Shown piece after piece: positions 1 through 12,450 of a stretch of 64,000 nt of DNA. Both the position numbers and the translations under genes were made by a program. The stretch is from Gremmenia infestans (taxonomy: Eukaryota > Ascomycota > Leotiomycetes > Helotiales > Hamatocanthoscyphaceae). The stretch's first letter is position 1. Every line of letters starts with the position of its first letter. Location of the stretch: the NCBI GenBank assembly GCA_032629725.1, contig JAFEVB010000001.1:1664731-1728730 (forward strand), in the 5' to 3' direction. Under the pieces are notes generated by a model. It worked only from the letters and a program-made list of their open reading frames with translations. It had not been told where the DNA came from and did not search any database.

Positions 1-871
1 AAAGATACGATTGATACCATACTCTCGAAAACATTAGAATTATCCTCCACACTCTTGATAAAGGTGGTCATTGAATAATACTACTACTACGTATGGCTGC
101 CGTCTAGGTGGGGTAGAATATACTAGTCCCTCCTTAGAAATGTGATTATTTTGGCAGCTTTGAAGCATCTCTAAGTCTACTCTACAGTTATAGAGTGAGT
201 GCTTGCTCTCACTTATACTAAAACTTTAAGCTTCTTAGTAGGAAATTGTCATGACTAGTAGAGGCGTCAAGAAGATGGTTTCGGGCACTAAATCTGCATG
301 AAATGATCCAATCTTGCGGTAGATCGGACACTTTATATACGCCGCGTCAAAAATAAAAGTAGATTGGACGGGAAGAGCCTACTAGAACCTGGTTGTGGAA
401 AGACCGTCATAGATTCAGGTATTGGAGAGTGAAGGAGAAAGGAGAAGGAAAGGGAAATAAGAATGAGATTAGGTTCAAAGGGGAGCATCGTATACATATA
501 GTACCCCCCAACAACCCCCTGTAATACACGCTCAGATCATAAACACGCATGTCATTTTCTATTCTAAAACGTACAATATGGAAACTCTAAACCGGATCTT
601 CCATTCCATTCAGATTTGTGCTGGTACTAACTAGTCTAGTCTTGTGTTAATTGAGTATTTATCCATTCATTCATTGTTTTTACTGTATTACTGTATTCTC
701 ACATTTATATCCGAAGCTTTCCCCTGCCCTCCCCTCCCCTCCCCTCCACCACTTTCCCATCCCATCTATCCCATCATACATCCGACCGCCCGCCCACCCA
801 CCATTCTCCCGACTTCTCGCCGACGACATCGCCGTTATTTACACGCTGCACCATCAAAACACGCGGTACCT
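1..871. other. 5' flank and leader of the first regulator gene
   Basis: No gene is visible here. About 150 bases before the first coding ATG there is a C/T-rich tract (roughly 718-800) typical of fungal leaders and transcription-start regions. An open frame extends upstream to 644 in the same phase as the regulator, but its translation is low-complexity and the ATG at 872 is the better start. Confidence 0.5.
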
Positions 872-3321
872 ATGTCTGCCTTCACCCCGCCCGATAACAG
901 CTATCCTACCCATCCAAACATCAACGGTCCAGGGGGTTCTTCAGCCAGTGGTAATGAGGGGCTGCCGATTCATCATCAACAGCATCAGCAGCAGCATCAA
1001 CATCAGCAGCAACAGCAACAACACCATGGCCTCCTCCCACTTCCATACACTTACGATGGCCAACCCCAGCATCAACCTCAGCAGCACCCGCACCCAATGC
1101 AGCTGCAGTACGGGAACAATAATGGACACATGAATGGCCAGGGCCATGTAGATGATGGTCAGCAGATGGCGCAAGCACAGGCGCAGGCGCAAGCACAAGC
1201 TGCTGGGTCTGGCACAAGCACTGGTGGAGAAGGACCAAAGGGCAATCGTTTGCGCAAAGCATGCGACTCTTGCAGCATCCGCAAAGTCAAGGTACAGTAA
1301 CAATTGGCAGCTTCACAGCATAGCTCCGCATAATATACTAACTCACGCGCAGTGCGATGAGGCTGGCCCACCATGCAAAGCCTGCGCTGCCCTCGACATC
1401 CCATGCACCTTCGACCGACCCAGCCGACGTCGAGGGCCTCCCAATCGCCATGCTGAAGCTATCAAGAAGCGCAGACTCGATTCCCCTTCGATGACCGGCG
1501 GCACTTTCTCCTCTCCCACATCTCCCAATAATGTTGCTGCGACATTGGCATCCTTCTCTTCCCACGCCGTCCTCAATGCCGAATCCATATGCCCCTTCTC
1601 CACCCTCGAACTTCTTGTCGACGATTACTTCACCTACATACATCCTCTTGTCCCGTTCCCCCACGAGCCGTCATTCAGAGCAGCATTTAGGGCAAGAGAA
1701 GACCTAAACAACCCACCTTTCTTGTCGTTATTGGCAGCCATGATTGGATCGTTAGTCGCATCGTTCCCCCGGAACCCAAGAATACATCTCAAGGCACAGC
1801 ATCGCGAGAACTTGTTCCCCAATTCAATCAGCCTGATTGAGCGTTGTCACAAGGTTGCCGTTGAATCTCGAGGCGCTGGGTACCTGGACAAGCAGCTCAA
1901 TGTCTACGATGCAGCTACGAGCTACTTGCTTGGTCTATCACATGCATACACTTTCAAATGGAAGAGCTGCAGGCTGTATTTTGGAGAGACTTTAACCATC
2001 CTGAGGGTAGTGGGTGCGCATAAGGTCCAGGATAATATGTCTGTTGGTGCTCTGCCAACAGCGTTCGGTGCAGGTCCAGAGAGTGGATTCGAGGAACTCC
2101 CCCAAGCAGTCGACTACGTCAAGCAGGAAATCGGTAGGAGGATATTTTGGATCATGTTTCTCGCTGTCAGGTGCGTACTCTATGATAACCTCCAGATCTG
2201 ACACTATCCGCTACATACTGACAATCCCTAGATCAATGCAGCAGCTTGGAGCTAGCTTCGGTGAACTTCTAATTCCTCCCCCTACTCCTAATGAACCGTA
2301 CCCTCCATACCCGGTTGAAGTTGACGACGAATATATCTATCTCGAGAGGATTGATCAACAACCTGCGGGTATTGTATCAAAGCTCACGGGCTTCAACTTA
2401 GCTTGTGAAATCTACATGACAGTTACACCACTAGCTACAATGGAGATGGCGTATGGTATTGACGAGGTGTTTGATTTCAACAGACAGAAGAAGATCCTGG
2501 AAGAATGCTTGCGATCGGCTAAGAAGATCCTGGTTGGTGTACCCAAAGAGCTAGTGTTGATGCAACCGAATGCCTCGGGCGATGGCTTTAGTATTCCTGA
2601 GCGCCGATACTTCCCTCCTATCCATGAATACCCCGGCATTAGGTCAAACGGTGTCGAGGCATTACCATGGCTACAAGATGCCTCTGACGCACGGAGACAG
2701 CTTCAGTACGAGATTCAAAAGGCCAACATATATGCCAGTCAACTGGGCACTCGTTCCTACATTGTTGAGAAGTACTTGAATCTTCACGAATCCCACGAGC
2801 GCATGAAAGACAATTCCAGCACTCCACCGTCGGTTGCCAATTTTCCTAGTACAATGGCCACTGGCTTGGACGGTATGCTTCCAAAGCAATCCCCAGGCAT
2901 CAATTACGACAGAACGGAGTCGATCGTAGCAGCTGAGCGAGAGAATATTGTAAAGGACTTGTTGCAGGTGCTGGGGGCTATCAGCCAGGTCAACATGGAG
3001 CCAAATGGTGGCAGCTTTGTACATCTCTCCCATCAATTTCCCGAACAATTGCTAACAATGTTCCAGATCAACAAAATCCGTCAGATTGCATCAACCCTGA
3101 TCGATACTCCACAGAACCGCAAGGGGCCGCTCGCGGTGAAGACCGAAGAGTATTTGGGCAAATTTCTCGAAGTTTTGATGAAGCTAGAGCGAATCAGCCC
3201 CGCGATCAAGACTGAGTCTGGCGATGTCGATGAGGAAGAAGAGCTGCGTAATTGGGCTGATCTGCGGGAGGCCCAGATGCAATTCATGCAAGCTGGAGGA
3301 TTCATGAATGCGATTGGGTAA
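872..3321 (+). CDS. Zn2Cys6 fungal-type transcription factor
   Basis: Three exons (872-1291, 1353-2170, 2232-3321) encode about 775 residues. Both introns are 61 nt, with ctaac/ctgac-like branch sites. The binuclear zinc cluster spans intron 1: C131, C134, C141, C148, C151 and C158 give the exact CX2CX6CX6CX2CX6C spacing. A basic linker follows (SRRRGPPNRHAEAIKKRR). The N-terminus is low-complexity, with a His/Gln run near residues 34-52 and an Ala/Gln repeat near 100-111. A fungal_TF_MHR-type middle region starts around residue 200 (LLVDDYFTYIHPLVPFPHEPSF). It should act in the nucleus as a sequence-specific regulator. The RRRGPPN linker reminds me of the COL-26/BglR sugar-response regulators, but I cannot confirm this from memory, so no symbol is given. 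The class is secure; the target pathway is unknown. Confidence 0.88.
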
Positions 3322-3748
3322 GAGTTCTAGCTAGGAAGCTATTTTACGACAATCTTTGGGGTTTGGCAGGCGTTACACGTGTACATCTCATGGATGAGAG
3401 CATACAAGGGAGGGGTCATTATTGAGGAGCCAACTTTTCGAGTTGCTGTATTTTTGTTGTATGAGTAACCACAATGTGCATACCTAGCTAGAGCTGCTTA
3501 GCGCTAGACAAAATATGAAAAGGAAAATGTCAAGTCGAGTGATTCGGTCTTTAGGTGCACAACTAAGTAAAGTCATAAGTCATAAGTCTATATATATATG
3601 CTGATCGAACGCTAACGACAAGTCTACTGTATCTTCAATAGTATACCCGGGATATTCAAGTACGTATAGATGTCGCCGAACCATTTCTAAACCTAAATCC
3701 TCAAACCTAAACCCTCGACCATCAAAGCTCAAAGCATCGATATTGCTC
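3322..3748. other. Intergenic, convergent gene ends
   Basis: This lies between the stop codons of two convergent genes, so it should hold both 3' untranslated regions. Only a short ta microsatellite (about 3587-3598) was noticed. Confidence 0.5.
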
Positions 3749-4833
3749 TTAATCTTTAGTAAAGTAAAGCCACACAACCGGTCTCTCCCCAGGATGTCCA
3801 GTCCTCGTCATATCCCACCCCATCTCCGAAATAGGAACCTTGACCTTATCTTTATCATCACCCTGCTCACATGTCAGTTCAATACAACCCGTCAAAATCG
3901 AATAGAAAGGAAACCAGGGCAAAATTGAACAAAAAAACCAAACACACTTACAGTAATAGTTAACCCCTTTAACCACTTCCCATTCCCCGCCTCCGTGACC
4001 TCATACAACACATTCTTCTTCGCAACCGCATTCGTGCAGCCCAAGCCCTGCATCAGGTCCTTGACGGTCGTGTTCGCGGGTACGTACATCTTGACGTGCG
4101 TCGTCTCGTCCCAGCTGTGCAGCATGGTGGTGTGCTGCCACGGCGGCATCTTGGTCGTGAACACGTGGATCTTGCAGTGCGCCTGCGGAAACGCATAGTC
4201 GTAGCCGGGGGGCAGACCCACGCCGCCGGTGTGGTTCCGCAGGTGGATACCGGGGAACGCGGGGTTGGCGCGAGGGGGAGGCGCGGGGTGCGTTTGCCCG
4301 GGGTAGGGATAGCCGTAGCCTTGGTAGCCGTATTGGGGTATCATTTGTGGCATCTGCGGTGCTGCTGCCACGGGTACGGGTACCTGCATGGCCGGCGCCG
4401 GGAAACCATATGCTTGTGGAGGGGCCTGGCCAGGGAAGAAAGCCGGGTACTGAGGGATGCCGAATCCTTGGTTTGGTGTGAAACTTGGTGGTGGTGGGCC
4501 TTGGTCGAAGCCGTGCATGGTGTTGTATCCTCGGCCAGCCATTGGATTTGGCTCTTGCTGTGTATTTGTATGTTCTGGCTGTGGAGATTGGGTATATGGG
4601 GGTGGTGGACCTGGATCTCTTCCGTGAATGGTATTCCAGCCGTGGTTGGGGTCAGAAACAGCTTCTAGATGTCGAATGAGCCCAATCTGTTCTCCGGATA
4701 GATTATATATCTCGAAGCAGTGGTATCTGATTTGCTGGACGATGTTGTTGGGGGTGGTGATGATTTGGTATGTGTAGACGACTTTGCCTATGGGGTAGGG
4801 AAGGGGGCAGTTGTTGATATCTGATGAAGCCAC
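3749..4833 (-). CDS. Uncharacterised proline/tyrosine-rich protein, 5' end uncertain
   Basis: Two exons are supported: 4833-3952 and 3862-3749, joined across an 89 nt intron with GTAAGT donor, ctgac branch and cag acceptor, both in phase 0. They give about 331 residues. The middle is rich in P, Y, G and Q with a PPPP-type repeat, and a near-repeat occurs twice (NTIHGRDPGPPPP and NTMHGFDQGPPPP). The C-terminal part looks globular (CKIHVFTTKMPPWQHTTMLH, then TVKDLMQGLGCTNAVAKKNVLYEV) and ends in WLYFTKD. I do not recognise the family. The frame opens with GTG at 4833 and no in-frame ATG lies just upstream, so a short upstream exon is likely. One option is ATG at 5017 with a donor after 4984, joined at the cag ending near 4824, which keeps frame. 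Coding is likely; the start is unresolved. Confidence 0.6.
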
Positions 4834-5460
4834 GATGGCGAGGAGTATTGATGATTGCTTGGAAGTAAGTATGAATAATAATGTGGACTTGGAAGTGGAT
4901 GTATGGGTGTATGGAAATATTGTTGGATGTGTTTGGGAATGGAAAAGAATAACAATTTGTGGGAAAGACTGAGATGTTTATACCTAGAATCCTTGAGCAG
5001 TAAGTGACGTGAATCACTAAAAGGGGTGTGAATCACGGGGAAAAATCAGAGCCTCATTCCAAGTCTGACGATTTGTGGAATAGACTAAGTTGTTCATACC
5101 TAGAATCCTTGAGCAGTGAGTAACGTGCATCAGTAAAAGGGGTGTGAATCACCTCGTCGGACATTTAGGACCTCACTCCCAGCCAACAAGTGACGCTTGT
5201 GACTGATCACCTGCCTCTAAGTGATTCATACCTCACTAACCCATTCAGACGCCTCTGCTCGTCAGAACGACATCATATACCTCGCTAAATCATCTTCCCG
5301 CGATTTGACATTCGAACCGTGTAATGAAACCAAAGAATACTCGATAAATCGGAACCGAATGCTATTCTTGATGCTGTTAATTAAACACTAATCATACACA
5401 AGATCCCCTGGAACGCAAGTGTAGTTTCAAACAACATGGCAGAAATAAATCCTTAGTCGG
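4834..5460. other. Upstream region of the proline-rich gene / 3' end of cft2
   Basis: Apart from the 86-bp duplication and its TGAATCAC motifs, the 5160-5460 part shows no gene. It should contain the cft2 3' untranslated region. Confidence 0.45.
4951..5152. repeat. Tandem 86-bp duplication with STRE-like and TGAATCAC motifs
   Basis: Positions 4951-5036 and 5067-5152 align without gaps over 86 bases with about a dozen substitutions. Both contain tacctagaatccttgagcag and aaaaggggtgtgaatcac. AGGGG matches the stress-response element core, and TGAATCAC (or GTGATTCA) recurs several times between 5010 and 5240. The pair sits just upstream of the minus-strand gene at 3749-4833, so a promoter role is plausible but not shown. 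Confidence 0.65.
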
Positions 5461-8400
5461 TTACCCCCCGGCCACCACAGCCAAACCCTCATAAATCTTG
5501 GTCTTCACTGCATAGAATGTGCCCTCCTGCTGTGGCATAGCAGATAATCCGCTCCCTTGAATCTCAATACGCCCAGTACCCGTCTTTCGTACCACAACTG
5601 AGCCATCAATAAGTAAAGTTCCTTCACCTCTGAATTCAGCGGAATGTCCGGAAGACTGCATGATCTTCCTTAGGTCTGCCAGACGTAGATCGCCGACATG
5701 GAGGGGTTGAGCAACAGATCTTGTAGCTGATGCCATACTCGTGGGAAGAACATCCAAGGTCGGTATCTGCGCTTGAAAATCGTCAACAGCCTCACGAGTT
5801 GCAGTCTCCTCAGTCTCTCCCTTGATCAACTTTTGTTTCTTGTTGCTTCCTTCATTTGCTAGTTCTGGAGGATCATGAGCCGCAGCCTGCAGCCGACCTG
5901 TAAGAGTAACAATCCCAAGGCTCTTGACATTCTGCCATCGAAAACGTTTGACCAGAGCATCCGTAAGCCTGATAGACCAGGAATTGGTATCCACACTGGC
6001 GTTGACTTTAACACCAATTTCTGGCGTATAGACATCAATAGTAGCTTCGTCCACGCCACCAATCTTGGCTGCAAGGAGTTTCCGACAATCACTTGCCAGA
6101 GTCAAGGTCTCTTCTTTCATTCCGCTGACGAAGATCAGTTTCCGCGGCTGGATGAGGGGTATTAACATTTGCAAACTCCGCTTGTCGTGTAGACCCGCAA
6201 AATCAACAAACGCAATTCGTAGATTAACACTGAGCATTTCAGTGGAAATGACAACTCGCGAGGGTCCAACAACTTCTTCGACTTCATCCGCCACATCGCC
6301 ATTCATAACTCCTAATGAAAAGTCCACGGGATCTGAACCTCCTCCTGTGACGTTTTGATCGATTTGTTGCCTTTTATTTCCACCATTCGGCATACCTCGA
6401 CCACCAGAAGCTGGAACGTCGTCCCATCTTCGCTTCTTGCCCAGGGTATCTTTCGTGTCGTATTTGCCAGGCTGGCCGCGCATATCCTGGCCATCAACTT
6501 CGTCTCGCTCTTCTGCTCTGAGGAAGTCTTCTGGTCGGATTAATTCTCCGAACTCGTCATTCCGCTTCCTCCGAATGGCCAATGGAAACATCTTCTCACG
6601 ACCCTTCTTGCCGCGAACATCATAGTCGTATACCCCTTTCCGACGTAGCAGTATATTGACACCAAGATCCTCATCACTCAAGCCAATCTTCTTCCGGTTT
6701 GCCTGGCCCATTGTCGCCGAAATGTTGAGTGCCTTTCCCTGATGCTCAGTCTCGGACTCTTCGGAATCAGAAGACGAATCCGATGAGGCATCATCAACGA
6801 CATCTGCAGACTCAAGGGCTGTTGCGCCACCTGCTTGTAACGTAGTCTGTAGTTGGCGTTGAGTCGCCAGCCACTGCTGATAGACGTTGAGATCATTTCC
6901 TTCCAGGGCAACCCTCTTGGCATCCCGAAGTTCAACTTCTCTTCCACCAGCGTACACCTGCTCCAAGTCGCCGCCATTCGAAGCAGTTTCCACAGCTACC
7001 CCATCCCTGCGTTCTTCCCACCATGACCACAGGGTCCTCGCTATGCCCATCTTTGTCCCTTCCACCTCCGGCTTCCCCATCCATTCGGTCAGAATCACGA
7101 GATTTCGGCGATCGTCAACGATTTTACGCAAAACTTCTTTTGAAAATCCCCATTCGAGAGACGAATCACTTGCAAGAATAACCTTTCCAACAGACCGTCC
7201 TAGATTATCTGTTTCGGCCAAGATGCCGTCAATGTGTCCTCTACGCTCAAGAAGTTTCAAGTGTTTAAAATCGAACGGGCCGGCGCCTGGCTTTCCTTGA
7301 TCTCCATTCTGAGTCTTTTGCTGTCCACTAGCCATAGCTTCAAATTCTCGGACTATCCCGTCATCCATCCATTCGAGCATGCTTCTAGCATAACGCATTG
7401 TGGCCTGGATGTTCCTACTAGCAAGGTAGGGCTTTGCTGATAAGAGAGGACTATCCTCGCTGGTGGCTTCTGTCCTCCACGCATGTTCCAAGAGATAAGC
7501 CAGCTCCAGAACTCGAGCACTAGAGTCTGTAGGAATAAGCACAATTCCCCCCTTGCTAACTGAGGACTTGATCATATCGAGCAGAAGCTCGTCTCGTTTT
7601 GCTCTACCTCCAGGTAGAGCGACTCTCTCCCCACCGCGGCTACTAGATATTAGAGCGGTAGGTTTTCGTAGCTGCTCAATGACCTCTGCGCCTCCGGCTC
7701 CGGCTCCTCCAAGCCATGCTGCGCCAGCCAAGACATTTTCTCGGGCCTGATTCCAGTCTACCGCGTACACTATTGATTCCAGTCCGTGAAGAATATGCCA
7801 TATCGTTCCTCCTAGAGTATGTCCTGCATTATACGCGGTAATCGTGAGGCCATTGAGGGGTGGAGAGAAGGGCGAGGGAAGCGGTTGGTGGGGTTGGGAG
7901 TATTTCAAAGGATGAATGAGAGAAAAGTATGAAGCAATTTCTTCGCCAGTGGGAGGTTGAAGAAGAATATTCTGCTCTTGCGGGTCTGTTGCTGACTGCG
8001 GATATCCGTAGGAAGCTTCGGTCAGAGATTCGGGAGGTATTATGGTAGAGGCTAGGGGGGTTGAAGTATAGAGATCTTGGAGGAGGGTTCGTCCGAGAGA
8101 TATGACGGGAGTCGTCGCGTAGATGGGTATTCTGGTAAAAAGAGGGAAATGCTTGCAGCAATGGGCGAAAGCTGCGAGATGGGCGATAGTCGCATGTGTG
8201 AGGAGGATGATGGAGAGGGTTGGGACTTGTCTAGAGTGAGATTTCGAGTTAGCATACGTTCAAGCATGAGGGGCAAGGGGCAAGGGGCTATATCCAGGCA
8301 GTGAGGGCAGCATAGACAAGATCAAGGCAATGTAGACAGGCAGACAGCAGACAGCAGACAGCAGACAGCAGACGGGTGTAGATGAAGGATCTTGATTCAT

Positions 8401-8646
8401 GTCTTCTGCTTCTGCTATACATCCATTCTTTTCCCTCCCTCGATGCGCCCCGTAGCCATCCATCCATCCATCCGTAAAGAGGAAGGAAACTGCAACCTAC
8501 TTCTCAAGCTCCTTCAACTTGGCCACATCGAAGCTCTCGTCCCAGCCGACATCGATCAGGACCTTGACGCCTCCATCGAGTTCTAAAAGCGATTGCGATG
8601 CTGGTGACTCGGACTGTGCGCCGAGAAGTGAGGAGAAGGTGAACAT
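5461..8646 (-). CDS. cft2: Cleavage and polyadenylation factor subunit 2 (Cft2/CPSF100)
   Basis: Two exons, 8646-8501 and 8230-5461, encode about 971 residues. The 270 nt intron (GTAGGT donor, ctctag acceptor) splits the Lys codon of LEKQVPTL. The protein starts MFTFSSLLGAQSESPASQSL, followed by a metallo-beta-lactamase fold (DGGVKVLIDVGWDE near residue 25, LLTHATIAHLAAFAHCC near 57-75). A beta-CASP-like segment follows (YNAGHTLGGTIW, then YAVDWNQARENVL). The expected HxHxDH zinc motif is replaced by THATIAHL, as in the inactive CPSF100 branch, unlike the Ysh1/CPSF73 nuclease. A charged Ser/Asp/Glu-rich insertion lies in the middle. Family knowledge: it is a structural subunit of the nuclear pre-mRNA 3'-end cleavage and polyadenylation complex. 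It is divergent from sec24. Confidence in identity is high. Confidence 0.93.
8335..8373. repeat. CAGACAG-type microsatellite inside cft2 intron 1
   Basis: About five units of the 7-mer cagcaga/cagacag lie inside the 270 nt cft2 intron. A ccat run follows at about 8457-8472 in the same intron. Both probably explain the intron's unusual length for this window. Confidence 0.75.
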
Positions 8647-9170
8647 CTCGTACGTCCTTATTGGCCACTCGCGCTACCTGCGAATCAGCGCATTTATAAA
8701 ACTGTAACTATTCCCACGTAATCGCATGCTCTTCTGCTCTTCATGTCCCTGGGAATGTTGTTGATGGTGCCGCTGTTTTTCCTTTGTTCTGAGGGAGAGG
8801 GAAACTGAAATACTGTAGCGTAGAGTAGAGTTGGCCTGTCGCGTCTTCCCTTGGGCAAAAGATTTAGCGTGCCGTGCCGTACCCTGCCCTGTCCGTGCTT
8901 CAGGTCGCATGAGCATGTATGTGCGTGCGACTCTGGCTCTGGCCAAAATTATAGAGCACAGCACCCCATTAGGAAGCGTGTCAACAACTTCAAAAAGGCA
9001 TCTCTGCCTCCTCTATCACCACTACCACAACTCTCCCACAACACCGTTTATATCCTTTTCACGCAATGTTATGAATGTCATGAATCTACGCCATTTCTGA
9101 GTTCTCCAATCAATTAATACTCAAAGCACCAAGCCACGAGCACGGAGATACCCCCTCAACCATCTTCAAA
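8647..9170. promoter_or_regulatory. Divergent promoter between cft2 and sec24
   Basis: The cft2 and sec24 start codons face away from each other across 524 bases, so this stretch must contain both promoters. Short GC-rich and C/T-rich tracts are present, but no factor site could be named with confidence. Confidence 0.6.
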
Positions 9171-12100
9171 ATGTCCGACTACCAGCTCTACCACTCTCTT
9201 GGGCAGGCAGGGCCAAATGATGACCCAAGGAACCAGAACCAAGGGCAACAACAACCTCCAAATCAGTTCCAACCTCCAATTGCGCCTTCGCCATACCAGC
9301 AGCCGCAACCTGGCGCATACAATCCACAAGCACAGGACCAGAACCAACCATACGGCACTCCTCAAATGGGAACATCTTACCAACAACCGCAGCAGCAGCA
9401 ACAAGGCTACTTCCCAGATCAGGGTGCACAACCACAAGATGTAGGGTTGGCAGCACAAATGGGCAATCTGGGCTTGGGAGAGGTGGGCACACACGGGAGG
9501 AAGAAGAAGAAGGACAGGCACGCATATCACACGGTCGAAGCACCATCTGGTTCTTCCGCCGCTTTCAATGGTATACCGCAGGGTGGAGTTCCTCCTTCGG
9601 CGTATCTGAATGCGGACCCCTCCGCAATGCCATCTCCAGGGGGGCAATTCCTGAACCAGCAGCCTATTACGCCCCAAATGTCCCAGTTCCCTGCACAGGT
9701 GAACGCCCCTTTCAACCCCGCGAATCCAGCCTCTCCCGCAGAGTTTGCCGCTAGGAATGGGAGTACGGATTCGGGATTTGCTGCAAATGTACAGACTTCC
9801 GCCCAGGGCAGGGTAGATCCAGACCAGATACCAAGTGTACCGAGGTCGAGGGATGCCCTTTCCCAGTACTACCTGAGCCATGTGTATCCAACCTTCGAAC
9901 ATCATATCCCGCCACCAGCTTCGGTCCCCTTTGTTGCCTTTGACCAGGGAAACGCTTCTCCGAAATACACACGTCTCTCAATGAACAATATTCCCTCTAC
10001 ATCTGATGCTCTCCATTCCCTCGGATTACCTCTCGGACTTTTACTGCAACCCCTCGCTCCTTTACAACCTGGAGAACTCGAGATACCGGTGTTGGACTTT
10101 GGCGAGATTGGGCCACCAAGATGTCACAGATGTCGAGCATATATCAATCCCTTCATGGTTTTCCGGTCTGGGGGGAACAAGTTCGTTTGTAACATGTGCA
10201 ATTACGCAAATGATGTTCCCCCTGAGTACTTCTCCGCCACTACCCCTCAAGGTGCTCGAGTAGACAGGGAACAAAGACCTGAGTTGATGCGGGGGACTGT
10301 GGAATTCCTAGTACCCAAAGAATATTGGTCGAAAGAACCTGTGGGCATGAGATGGCTTTTCTTAATCGATGTGGGCCAAGAGGCCTTCAATAAAGGGTTC
10401 CTTGAAGCATTCTGCGACGGTGTTTTGGCCGCACTCTACGGAGATGCAGAGCCAGAGGGTGAGGGCGAGTTTCAACGGAGAATACCCGAAGGTTCGAAAG
10501 TTGGCTTTGTCACGTTCGACAAGGATATCCATTTCTACAACATGAACGTAGGTATTCCATTGCTATGATTGAGATTTATCACTGACAGTGTTGGTAGCCT
10601 GCCCTTGAGCAAGCACAGATGCTGATCATGCCTGATATCGAAGATCCTTTCTTACCCCTCAGTGAAGGCCTGTTTGTAGATCCTTACGAAGCCAAGTACG
10701 TTTTCTCGCTGATCTGAAAGCTCTTTACTCACATGTATAGGTCAAACATCACATTATTACTAAGCCAACTCCCTGCACTCTTCTCTCAAATCAAGAATCC
10801 CGAACCAGCACTTCTTCCCACCTTGAATTCTGCCTTGGCAGCACTTGAGAAAACAGGCGGTAAAATAGTTTGTTCTCTGGCGGCCCTTCCAACCTGGGGA
10901 CCTGGCCGTCTGTTCCTTCGTGATGATGGCAAACAGCATGGAGGTGATGCTGAGAAGAAACTTTTCAGTACCGAGCACCCTAATTGGAGGAAAACTGCAG
11001 ACAAGATGGTCGCTGCGGGAGTTGGTGTAGACTTCTTTCTTGCTGCTCCCGGTGGTGGGTATCTAGACATTGCAACCATTGGTAAGTGATCTTCCGTGTT
11101 AATAGTGGCCCGGATCTAACTTCGAGTCAGGTCACGTCTCTGCTTCTACGGGCGGAGAGACATTTTATTATCCCAACTTTGTATCGCCTCGTGACTCTGC
11201 AAAGTTGTCCCAGGAGATCATCCACACCGTTACGCGAGAGACTGGCTATCAAGCGCTGATGAAGGTCCGATGCTCCAACGGTCTGCAAGTTTCTGCGTAT
11301 CACGGCAATTTTATTCAACACACCTTTGGAGCAGACATCGAATTTGGGGTTGTTGATTCGGACAAGGCTATGGGTGTCATGTTCAGCTACGATGGCAAGC
11401 TTGACTCGAAGCTTGATGCTCACTTCCAAAGTGCTTTGTTATACACAACGGCCAATGGTCAACGGAGAGTCAGATGCAGCAATGTCATCGCGAGCGTCAG
11501 CGATAATGCCAAGGATTGCATGAAGTTTGTCGATCAGGATGCCATTTATAGCTTGATTGCAAAGGAGGCTGCTACGAAAATGATTTCCAGTTCGCTAAAG
11601 GACATTCGAGGTGCCTTGACAGAGAAGACCGTCGACATTCTGGCTGGCTATCGCAAAAACTTCTCCGGCTCACATCCACCGGGTCAATTGGTTCTACCTG
11701 AGAATCTCAAGGAGTTCAGCATGTACATTCTCGGCCTCATCAAATCCCGTGCTTTCAAAGGAGGACAGGAACCTACCGATCGAAGAGTACACGACATGAG
11801 AATGCTCAAGAGTATGGGTGCTCTCGAACTATCTCTATACCTCTACCCACGAATGATTCCAATCCACAATCTCACACCAGAAGATGGTTTCGCGAATGCT
11901 GAGTCAGGCCACCTACAAATGCCCCCTGCGATACGCTGCTCTTTCTCACGAATTGAGGAAGGTGGCGTATACCTCATCGATAACGGTCAAAACTGCTACC
12001 TATGGATGCATGCTCAGACCTCTCCAAACTTAATCATCGACTTGTTTGGTGAAGACAAAGACAGTCTGAAGTCATTAGACCCCTATAGCTCCTCCTTACC

Positions 12101-12450
12101 AGTGCTTCAAACACATCTCAGCGCTCAAGTGCGGAATATTCTCGAATACCTAAAGACCCTACGAGGCTCCAAAGCTTTGACAATTCAACTCGCACGACAA
12201 GGACTTGATGGTGCTGAATACGAGTTCGCACGACTGTTGGTTGAGGATCGGAATAACGAGGCGCAAAGTTATGTTGATTGGTTGGTGCATATTCATCGGC
12301 ATGTGCAGCTGGAAGTAAGTCCTATGAAGCCACCAGCATAGTGTGGGTAACTACTGACAGATGCAGTTGACGGGACAGAGAAAGAAGGAAGACAATGGGG
12401 ACAACTCGCTCGCATCGAACTTTGCTGGGTTGAGACCACCTTATTGGTAA
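9171..12450 (+). CDS. sec24: COPII coat subunit Sec24
   Basis: Five exons (9171-10547, 10598-10695, 10741-11081, 11131-12314, 12367-12450) encode about 1027 residues. The introns are 50, 45, 49 and 52 nt and all keep frame. A Gln/Pro-rich disordered N-terminus (residues 1-100) precedes the Sec23/Sec24 zinc finger (C318, C321, then CNMC near 338-341). The trunk domain contains WLFLIDVGQEAFNKG and VGFVTFDKDIHFYNMN. Later come the beta-sandwich and helical domains (VRCSNGLQVSAYHGNFIQH, LSLYLYPRMIPIHNL) and a gelsolin-like C-terminus (YLIDNGQNCYLWM). It ends in LRPPYW. Family knowledge: it is the cargo-binding adaptor of the COPII coat that buds vesicles from the endoplasmic reticulum. Length is normal for fungal Sec24. 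Confidence 0.96.

Noticed and set aside
644..871. In-frame upstream extension of the first regulator (76 codons)
   Set aside because: The translation is low-complexity, from a C/T-rich leader. The ATG at 872 gives a normal N-terminus.
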